The notes under the pieces: model-generated
Told to the model about the DNA's origin: nothing
What the model saw: only the letters and a program-made list of their open reading frames with translations
The model's database searches: none
Part shown: in pieces, positions 56,137 to 64,000 of the stretch
How positions within the stretch are numbered: the stretch's first letter is position 1
Layout: each line of letters starts with the position of its first letter
Made by a program: the position numbers and the translations under genes
Assembly: GCA_030562195.1 (NCBI GenBank)
Contig: JAUJPP010000007.1
Coordinates: 18,287,769-18,351,768, forward strand
DNA length: 64,000 bases
Source of the DNA: Nipponacmea schrenckii
Taxonomy: Eukaryota; Mollusca; Gastropoda; Lottiidae
Direction: 5' to 3'

Positions 56137-58004
56137 ACAGGTGCCACATGTGATGAACTAAAAATCAGTGATTCAGATTCTGAAATATCTTTTAATTTTG
56201 ATCTCAGAAGCGAGTATGACTCTGATAATCACATAATTGATTCAAATGAACCAAAAACTAGCTCGTCGGTCATGACCCTGAACGACTACACTCGATACAC
56301 CAAATCTATTGTTGTTGACATTCATAAGCAATCTATTTATAAAACTATTCTTGATAACTGTCGAACTGCATGCGTTGTGTTCAGAGACGATGGAGATGAT
56401 GGAGTGATTTTTAAATGTACACGTGACGAAAATGGGAAAACTATTAATTCTATTAACACTGATTCCATTAGGCCTACTATTTCTAGGCCTAGGCCTAGAC
56501 CTACTAACACTGATGCGACTGTTACTTTCTATCACAAATATACTAGGATAAACATTCAAGGAGTTGGTTGTTCAAAGTGGGTAGAACATAACATTTTAAT
56601 ATTTAATATTGAAGAAGATTCTGAATTTTCAAATTCCCCACTTTCCAAAAATAATACCCAATCTGGTAAAACGAGGCTACGATCAGACATATCAATAAAG
56701 GGAGATAAATCTGTTTTAGCTTCAAACGAACTAATGGGACATAACTCAACCAAGATCAAGACCACATCAAATAGTGCCACACAAACTGAATCCAAATCTG
56801 AATCTGTGCTGGATAATGATATCGTTATTAAGATATTTCAGTCCTTAGAATTTTTACACCAGAAAGTTAATTTATTAGTGGAATCACAGAATGACAATAC
56901 TACTAATATTGATAAACTGACAAATGCATATAATGAAATCTCTTCAACTATCTCGAATAGTACATTTGAGAAATGTAGGCCTACATTAGAATCCACTCAA
57001 GTATACCTACCAAAATCTACATCTCCAAAAACAACACCTAAACGATCAAAACCTGTTATGCAAACCAGCAAACATTTCACACGTGCTAAATCCCCAACCA
57101 ATACCAAAGCGAACAAATCCACCCGTAATTCAAAACTCGAACATTATTCTTATTCTGACAACGCTGACAAATATACTAAATCAAAAGATGTTTATTCCCC
57201 AGAAGAACCATCAAGTGACTCTGTGCCATGGATAACGGTTAAATCCAGGAAACATCAACGATCACCTCGATCTGAAAACTCACCCGAAAGCTCTCGTCCC
57301 CCCGTATCAAACCTTTTTACTTCCCGCAGAATATCGGATTTCACCAAATCAACAAAATCTCTTAATAGGTTCAGCTGTTTTAAAAAGTATCAGTCCAGAG
57401 ATTTTAAGTCGCAAATTAGGACACGCCTGTGTTGTCGATACAAATCGTGGTGCAAAGATAAACGAACTCCAATCTAGACTCGATCAGTTATTATCTGTAG
57501 CCCAAAAACTTGAAAATATTTTCATTTGTGTTGGAGGAAACAGTTTCAAGGGTGAAAACTTGTATGATTACATGAAAACCAGTACACAGACTTAGTAAAT
57601 CATATCAAATCCATGTATGATTGTAACATTTTTATTTGCTCCGTGCTACCCAGAATGGAACCAGACTGGTTTTTAAAACATTGTAAACAATTTAATAATT
57701 TCTTAAAGAATTTCTGCTATGAAATCGATTGTACCTTTATAGACATTTATTCTGAGTTTGTATGAAACCTGAGGACGTTTTTTATTTGGACAACGTACAC
57801 CCAAATCAAACTGGTGTTAAAATTAACAAAAAATTAACAAAAACAACAGTTGATGCCTATACCAAACTTAATGTTAATAATAATAAAACCAGAGAGAACA
57901 GTGAGCACCCTCCACCCTATCCCTTTGCAAACATTTATAACCCCTATTATAGTATGTATTATAATTATCCATTTGCTGTTAATCCTTATAATTATAATGA
58001 GTAA
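56137..58004 (+). pseudogene. LINE C ORF1 with SGNH-esterase module (broken)
   Basis: Acidic N-terminus (open from about 56137; the first Met at 56272 may not be the true start), a middle Cys-containing segment (FYHKYTRINIQGVG), a helical segment (IFQSLEFLHQKVNLLVE) and a basic Ser/Pro/Lys-rich part. Near 57360 the frame changes and LLIGSAVLKSI (block I), CVVDTNRGAKI, ICVGGNSFKG (block III), CSVLPRME and LDNVHPNQTG (block V with Asp and His) follow, with another frame change about 57560. The Tyr/Pro/Asn-rich end closes at 58004. Esterase-type ORF1 proteins of CR1-like LINEs have this plan. Confidence 0.75.
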
Positions 58005-58036
58005 GGTTTTTTTCCAGTGTATTTTAGATCTAGAAT

Positions 58037-60205
58037 ATGTATAATTTCTTAGAGAAAAGAGGACTACATGTTGGTCATTTAAATGTTCGATATATTGTCA
58101 ATAAGCTAATCTTTTTAGTCATACAAAACTTCGATATATTTGGTATTACAGAATCCCATATAAATGAACTAGTAACTGATGAAAGCTTAAATATTCCCAT
58201 CTTTCAACAACCCTTTAGGCGAGACAAATGCACTCTAAGTTCTGCAGGTATACTAGTCTACATACGAAATTCTTTGAAATGTAAAAGAAAAGACGAAAAG
58301 ATCTTGAACGTGATGACATAGAGTGCATTTGGATCGAATTAAAATTCGAAAATGTTGATAATATCTTAATTTGTTTTATTTATCGTCATCCACAATCTAC
58401 TCGATCATGGATAGCAAATTTTGAAAGTATTATTGAAAAATCTATTGATATTAATTCAGAAATACTGTTGCTAGGTGATATAAATATTAATTTATGTAAT
58501 TCACAAAATAATTGCTGGCTTGATCTTTTCTCTTTATACAACCTATCACAGGTCATCTCTTGTCCAACAAGGGTAACTGAAAAATCAAAAACGCTAATAG
58601 ATCATGTAATTACATCTGAGACCAACCATATTATAGTAGTAAATGTACCTTCTTACAGTATTTCTGATCATTTTCCAACTTGTATTACCTGGCATAAAAC
58701 AGGACTTAAAATCCCCAAAGCGTCTCATAATTTTATCACTTATCGGTGTTTTAAGAAATTTAATTGTTATAGTTTTGTAGAGGATCTTCGATCTGTAACT
58801 TTTGATAATGTATATAGCACTTCTGATCCCAATCAAGCATTGACAATATGATATAATTTACTTTTTACTGTCATAAATAAACACTTTCCCCTTAACTACT
58901 AGGCGAGTAAAAACTGTTGTCAAACCTCCCTGGCTAACCAATGATATCCTAAAATTAATGCATACCAGATATTACTATAATTTATGTATAACAAAATCCA
59001 TATTTCCCGAAACGCTGAAGTTAGCCAAGTTACTTCCTTTTCATAAAAATGGACCTAAAGATAACCCTTCAAACTATAGGCCTATTTCAATAATGTCATG
59101 TATATCTAAACCCCTAGAAAAACATATATCTGATCAACTTAATTCATATTTAACTGATAATGATTTACTCTATGCTCATCGGTCTGGTTTTAGATCGGAC
59201 AATTCATGTTTAACGGCCCTAACAAACATATCAGAAAGCAAATATAAATCCTTAGATAATAATGAACTTTGTGGTTTAATATTTATCGATTTTAAAAAAG
59301 CTTTCGATTTAGTGAACCATTCTATATTATTAGAAAAACTAATTAACTGACTGGAAATTTTATAAAACTTCTTTCCTCATACTTAAATAATAGGCAACAG
59401 AGGTGTTATGTTAATGGTACATTATCTCCACAGTGTATGATATCCGATGGAATTCCTCAGGGATCCATTTTAGGACCTATTCTTTTCAATATTTTCATAA
59501 ATGATCTCCCACTTAACTTGAAATGTCATTGTGACTTATTCGCTATACTGTCTATTCTAGTAATTCCTCTGTATCTCAACTTCAAACAAATCTTCAACAT
59601 GATACAAACGAGATAGTCAAGTGGTGTACGAATAATTCAATGATAATTAATGAAAACATATCAAAATGTATGCTTATAACCACTAAACAAAGAAGAGTAT
59701 GAATATCGATAAACTAAATATTTCTGTTAACAGTGCTACAATTGAAAATGTCTCAAAATTTGAACTTTTAGGTGTTGTATTTAACAATAATATGGACTGG
59801 AAAGATCACATACAACATATTAAAAAAGTTATAAGCACTAAACTTTACCAATTGAGAAAAATTAAAGGCTTCTTATCTCAATCTCCTCGTTCTGTATTCT
59901 ATAAAGTCTATATTCAACCTATATTTGATTATTGTAGTCCAATCTGGGATAAATTCGATTTTAAATTAGCTAATATTATCAACAAACTATTTAAAATTGC
60001 ATCTAAATTAATTGTAGGAATCTGCACTAATAAAAGTGTCGTCTTAAAAACATTGTCTAAACTCAATATAGTAAAAATCTGTTCGAGACATAAACTAAAT
60101 TCCTTAAAATATATCTATAAAATATTGAATAATCAGTGCCCCACATATCTGTCTAAAATATTTCAATCCATACTACCCCTTACACTAATATCAATAAAAG
60201 ACTAA
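58037..60205 (+). pseudogene. LINE C ORF2 endonuclease and reverse transcriptase (broken)
   Basis: Endonuclease: HVGHLNVRYIVNKL, ITESHINE, GILVYIR, LLGDININL, LIDHVITSE and YSISDHFPTCI, in two frames with a break near 58318. After 58851 roughly 100 residues before the RT are deleted, so LKLMHTRYYY runs straight into PETLKLAKLLPFHK. RT: NYRPISIMSCISKPLEKHI, FIDFKKAFDLVNH (motif A), a stop at 59350, then DGIPQGSILGPILFNIFIND (motif B). The YADD box is gone: DLFA runs into ILSILVI. The thumb and C-terminal part (FELLGVVFNNNMDWKDHI) stays open to 60205. Confidence 0.85.
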
Positions 60206-60519
60206 AACTTCCAAAGCCACGACTTTCCCTTACCAAATGTAGCTTAAGTTTTAAGGGATCAAGTCTGTGGAATAGTCTTCCTGCCAATCTCAAAATATTA
60301 AACAACAATCCCAAAATGTTTTACAAAAATATATCAGTTTACATTTCCAAATCAAATATTAAGAAATTTTGATTATATTTGTATATACATCTAACAGTTA
60401 CAGCATGTTTCTTTTACTATCAATTTTATATTGCCTGTATATTTGTTGTTGATTGATTTTGTTTGTATGTATATATGTTGGGCGAAATGCCCGGCCTAAT
60501 TTCTTACCCGAATAAAGTG

Positions 60520-60520
<1 letters not shown>

Positions 60521-60588
<68 letters not shown>

Positions 60589-60590
60589 AG
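60521..60590. repeat. (ATT)n microsatellite, LINE C tail
   Basis: About 22 ATT repeats directly after GAATAAAGTG, as expected for the 3' end of CR1/L2-like LINEs. Confidence 0.95.
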
Positions 60591-60607
60591 TCACTAGATA
60601 AAACACA

Positions 60608-60974
60608 TGTGGCGCCCGAGTTTAGTGTTTCCTGTAGGAGGTTCTGTAAGTTGTTTCAATGCACAAAATAACTGGAAAGGGACAAACAAAAAACGCAGGT
60701 CATTTATAAAAAGTATGTGTTTAGCATTCATTCTGATGCCGAACAGATCTTGGAATCATTTCCTACATTTGTTTGGTAGTTATTTACCTTTATTACATAT
60801 GTTGTATCGTCAGTGTTTCGGACTACCTATGTCGTAAAATACACGTCATTATGGTTTTTGGGTAAAAAGGGAGAGCACTCGGGGAATAAAAGGAATTAGA
60901 ATGTTCATATGTTTATGTTGAAGTCAAATAAAGATTTAGTATACAAATACGTCTTTCCAACCTACAATACAACA
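60608..60974 (+). repeat. 5' LTR of element D
   Basis: It begins TGTGGCGCCCG and ends ATACAACA, 367 bp. It holds a TATA-like GGAATAAAAGG near 60890 and a polyadenylation signal AATAAAG near 60928. The right limit is set by the primer-site-like TGGGGACGAGG starting at 60976. No second LTR is available for comparison. Confidence 0.7.
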
Positions 60975-61049
60975 TTGGGGACGAGGAATACGATCCACGT
61001 AAATTCTACAATCTTCCACCTACACCTACGGTAAATTTACAGCATTATA

Positions 61050-61835
61050 ATGGCTAATTCATCCATAGGCATTGAACCTCCACCGAAATTTTTAGAAGCC
61101 CAGGACCTCCACCCATCGTTTGGAACAAATGGAAAGTGCTTTACAATAATTGTGCAGATGCTATAGCTGCTGATGATTTCTCCGTGAAACGACGAACGGC
61201 TATTATGTTAAACTGCTTAGGCACCGAGGGCCAGAGAAGATACGCTAAATTTGAAGAATAAGCGAATTATCAACGTGATGCTACAGACTACGATAATGCC
61301 ATAAAGAAACTTGTTCAAACTGAACCAGAACATAAGAACTGAAAGGTATTTGTTCAGAAAACGTGCTCAAAAACAAGGTGAATCAATATCTGACTACATT
61401 GCAGAATTGAGAAATCTAGCTTGTACATGTGAAATGCCTGAGAGAGATGATGCAATCTTAGACCAATTCATTGAAAAAGTTTCTAACAACAAGATTAGAG
61501 AACGATTGTTAGCAGAAGACAATAGTTTAACCCTTTCCAAAGCTGTTGAAATTGCTATGCGAATGGGATCAGCAATTAAGGATGCGAAGACAATGAATCC
61601 ATCAAATAATGGTACATTAGATAAAACATCAATTAATAATGTCAAAAAGGGAAGAAATGAGTCCAAGTTTCTGAAGTCGAACGAACGTGCAAGTCCAGTG
61701 CAAACTAAGGCTCATCAAAACCAGCAACCAAAACAGGCACAGTCCAGTATGACCTGTTACTGTTGTGGCTCTCATCGTCACAAGGCTAATTATCGTACAT
61801 GCCCTGCACTGAAGATAATATGTCGAACATGTTGA
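61050..61835 (+). pseudogene. gag: Element D gag (broken)
   Basis: ATG at 61050 (MANSSIGIEPPPKFLEAQ), then frameshifts near 61090 and 61300. Readable parts are VWNKWKVLYNN, KRRTAIMLNCLGTEGQR and ESISDYIAELRNLACTCEM, a retrotransposon gag capsid pattern. The last 174 codons are open and include a Cys/His knuckle (CYCCGSHRHKANYRTC). It stops at 61833-61835. Confidence 0.8.
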
Positions 61836-62376
61836 CTCAGGATCACTGTACACTTTTATAAACAAGGGCATATACAAAACCTTCTTCTCCAGCATACAAC
61901 TGCAACCTAATGACATATCTCCAGGTGGCTATGGTGGTATACCTATTTTCATCAATGGTTACTTTGATACCAATATCCAGTATAAGGATAGAAAGACTAC
62001 AGAGAAGATATATGTTTCTGAAAATGGTACATGTATATTAGGATGGTCAACACAGAAGAAGCTAAAAATTATTTTAGATTCTCGTTTGGATCAACCAGTC
62101 CCCCAGACTGACTCCATCATCGACGAATTTCATGAAGTATTTACAGATAATTCCACTACAGTACCTAAATACTTCTGTCATGACATACGATGGAAAACTG
62201 GTGAAAAACCTGTACAGTTTAAAGTTAGAAATATTCCACTTTCAGTACGTGCTGACCTAATTGAGGAACTGAATAAGCTACAGAAGGATAGTGTAATTGA
62301 AGCTATCACTTCTTCCGAATGGATCTCTCCAATTGTTGTTGCGGAAGCCTTCAGGCAAAATCAGAATGTGTGTTGA
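61836..62376 (+). pseudogene. pol: Element D protease remnant and RT N-terminus
   Basis: VDSGSLYTFINKGIY is what remains of the protease around its active site (DSG). The sequence that should separate it from the gag knuckles is missing. From 62086 the linker (IIDEFHEVFTDN) and RT start (RNIPLSVRADLIEELNKLQ, SSEWISPIVV) are open to 62376, where a frameshift leads into the palm domain. Confidence 0.75.
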
Positions 62377-63252
62377 TCTATGCGATGTTAATTCGAAGAT
62401 AGTAGTAGAAAAACATCCAATGCCTAACATTCGCGAAATGTTAGCTTCTTTAAAAATGAATAAATCTTCCATATATAGCACTTTAGATTTAACTATTGCC
62501 TATCACAAGGTTCCTCTTACAGAACGCTCTAAAGATATTACAGCATTCATAACACCAGATGGTTTATTTCGATTCACAAGAGTTCCTTTTGGACTAGCCT
62601 CTGCATCATCACTCTTTCAGAGAATGATGGGAGAAATATTTTAAGACACATCAGGCGTACCATATTTCCAGGACGATATTTTTCTCCATGCAGATTCCAG
62701 AGCAAATCATGATGAACTGCTTAAAACTGTCTTATCCAAATTAAAACATCATGGTTTAACTGTTAACAAGGAAAAGTGTAAGTTTAGTGTTACTAATGTT
62801 GATTATTTAGGACACACTATTTCTGGTAATGGTATACTGCCTAAAAAAGAACTTACACAGGTGCAGTCATAAATGCACCGTCTCCAACAAATAAAGATCA
62901 ACTTCGATCATTTCTAGGACTTTGTGAATACATGTCAAAGTTCATTGAAAACTTTGCCTCAAAAGTGGTTCCACTTCGTGAATTAATGAAAGAACGTAAC
63001 ACATTCCAGTGGACAGACAATCATCAAAAGATTTTTGATGAGATTAAGTATGAAATAAGTCAACGCCCAATTCTCGGTGCTTTTGACAGTTCCAATGAAG
63101 CACAGACTATTGTTACAACCGATGCTAGTAAATATGGTTTGGGTGCAACACTTTCCCAAATACTTAAAGGCGAAGAGAAGATAATAGCGTTTATTTCCAG
63201 AACATTATCTGAAATAGAGCAGAGATATATGTTATTGAGAAAGAGATGTTAG
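62297..63252 (+). pseudogene. pol: Element D reverse transcriptase and RNase H start
   Basis: RT: KPSGKIRMCVDLCDVNSKI, STLDLTIAYHKVPL (motif A), VPFGLASASSLFQRMM (motif B), a TAA at 62642, then PYFQDDIFLHADS (motif C, both Asp kept) and VDYLGHTISGNGI. A frameshift lies near 62860, then LRSFLGLCEYMSKFI. RNase H begins with TIVTTDASKYGLGATLSQ and SEIEQRYMLLRK, closing at 63252 by another frameshift. Confidence 0.85.
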
Positions 63253-64000
63253 GTTGTTATTGGGCTACAAAAAGACTAAGAATGTCCATATGGGGTCGAC
63301 AATTCACACTTAGGACCGACCACAAACCTTTAATTCATATTTTAACCACAAAGGGATTTTCATCCGATCGTACAAGTCGACGCATCAACAGATGGTCTAC
63401 AAGAATGTTAGGATTTAACTACACGACAGAGTACACTCCAGCTGTTTTAGCTGATTGTATGTCACGACTACCAATTCCTGCAGACAAAGAGGAATACAGC
63501 CATGATACACCTACTGATGAATCTATAGCCAACATCCAGCATATTACAAATGGTATGATTTCATCTACAGAATTTAAAGAAGCTACATCAAAAGACTGCA
63601 CTCTCCAGAATGCTATTAAATACACCAACAGTCATTGGCCAACAGTATCTTCACATCCGAAAGATCTGAAAAACTAGCTCATGAATTACAGCATCAAGAT
63701 GGTTTATTGTACCGACATGAAAGACTAGTTGTTCCACATACTCTACAGAATCGTGTCATCCAAATAGCTCACGAAGGACACTTTGGCATGACGGTGGTGA
63801 AACGCCGAATCCGTCAATACTATTGGTGGCCTGATATGGATAAACTGGTAGAAGATAGAATCCGTCATATTGTCAAACTAGTGAAAAACCATTCAAATGT
63901 ACAACTCCGCCAACTCCAATTCCACTTCCAGAAAGAGTTTGGCAAAAACTGGCTTTAGATATTCAAGGACCTTACATTAAAGGAGAAGTTAGGTACAAAT
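63246..64000 (+). pseudogene. pol: Element D RNase H end and integrase start
   Basis: RNase H continues with MLGCYWATKRL, LRTDHKPLIHIL and YTPAVLADCMSRLP, the usual domain end. After a frameshift near 63660 the integrase zinc-binding domain shows HEGHFGMTVVKRRIRQYYWW. The Cys pair that should follow is disturbed by a frameshift near 63870. Then LALDIQGPY, with the first catalytic Asp of the integrase core, reads to the window end. Confidence 0.85.

Larger units (their letters stand above)
56137..60590 (+). mobile_element. LINE C, CR1/L2-like
   Basis: ORF1 (56137-58004) with a C-terminal SGNH module, ORF2 (58037-60205) with endonuclease and reverse transcriptase, a 3' hairpin GGGCGAAATGCCC near 60480, AATAAA at about 60512 and an (ATT)n tail. 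The SGNH ORF1 and microsatellite tail point to the CR1/L2 group. It is inactive: many frameshifts, a large deletion at the start of RT, and loss of motif C. Confidence 0.85.
60608..64000 (+). mobile_element. Ty3/gypsy element D, 5' part, runs off the window
   Basis: LTR, primer site, gag and pol through the start of the integrase core. Pol sequence (QFTLRTDHKPLIHIL, HEGHFGMTVVKRR) differs from element A and looks closer to Mag-type elements, though I cannot place it firmly. Several frameshifts and a deletion between gag and protease make this copy inactive. The 3' LTR lies beyond 64000. Confidence 0.88.

Overview
The window looks like transposon-dense, AT-rich invertebrate DNA, most likely from a mollusc or another lophotrochozoan. 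That is inferred from the repeat types: a Penelope-like element, CR1/L2-like and L1/Tx1-like LINEs, Ty3/gypsy elements, and an interspersed repeat built like the bivalve 'pearl'/Helentron-associated elements (palindromic head, CCGT microsatellite, about 160-bp tandem core). Introns have GT/AG ends. No rRNA gene, intact tRNA gene or CRISPR array was seen. Two runs of exactly 500 N (34875-35374, 51049-51548) are assembly gaps. Almost nothing here is a conserved host gene. Nearly all coding sequence belongs to mobile elements and most of it is broken; the one long intact frame is a LINE ORF2 of about 1,200 codons (16873-20511, minus).

Layout. 1-2566: tandem satellite with a ~557-bp monomer. 2567-11004: a degenerate Ty3/gypsy element (LTR, tRNA-Pro-like primer site, gag, pro, RT, RNase H, integrase, polypurine tract, 3' LTR), with a 2.0-kb inverted-repeat DNA element inside its 3' region. 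11005-13805: dispersed repeats related to those at 44-52 kb. 13806-16465: AT-rich DNA with one minisatellite. 16466-20538: 5'-truncated L1/Tx1-like LINE, minus strand. 20564-21945: local duplication. 23175-24336: second array of the same satellite.

24337-38128 is the most unusual stretch. A 434-bp cassette with CRE and TCTCGCGAGA promoter motifs occurs twice, exactly 12,000 bp apart. One copy lies upstream of a four-exon integrase-like gene. The other lies upstream of the first exon of a gene related to a minus-strand, multi-exon gene that carries Cys/His fingers and a HECT ubiquitin-ligase N-lobe. A third N-terminal exon of that family, and a perfect 104-bp inverted duplication abutting an assembly gap, lie between them. 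All these genes carry frameshifts or deletions, or lack an end.

39058-39563: 39-bp minisatellite. 39564-44290: minus-strand LINE with a coiled-coil ORF1, split by a TTAA-flanked MITE. 44291-52040: large composite inverted repeat made of units rich in CCGGAAGT and AGGTCA motifs, with hairpins whose stems covary. 52057-52202: LTR fragment. 52246-55964: Penelope-like element with a preceding SGNH-esterase-like ORF. 56137-60590: CR1/L2-like LINE whose ORF1 also ends in an SGNH module. 60608-64000: 5' part of a second, different Ty3/gypsy element that runs off the window.

The region is best read as nested insertions of several ages. The integrase/HECT block is the candidate for something poorly described: possibly a multi-gene mobile element, or a transposon-derived gene cluster sharing a promoter cassette.
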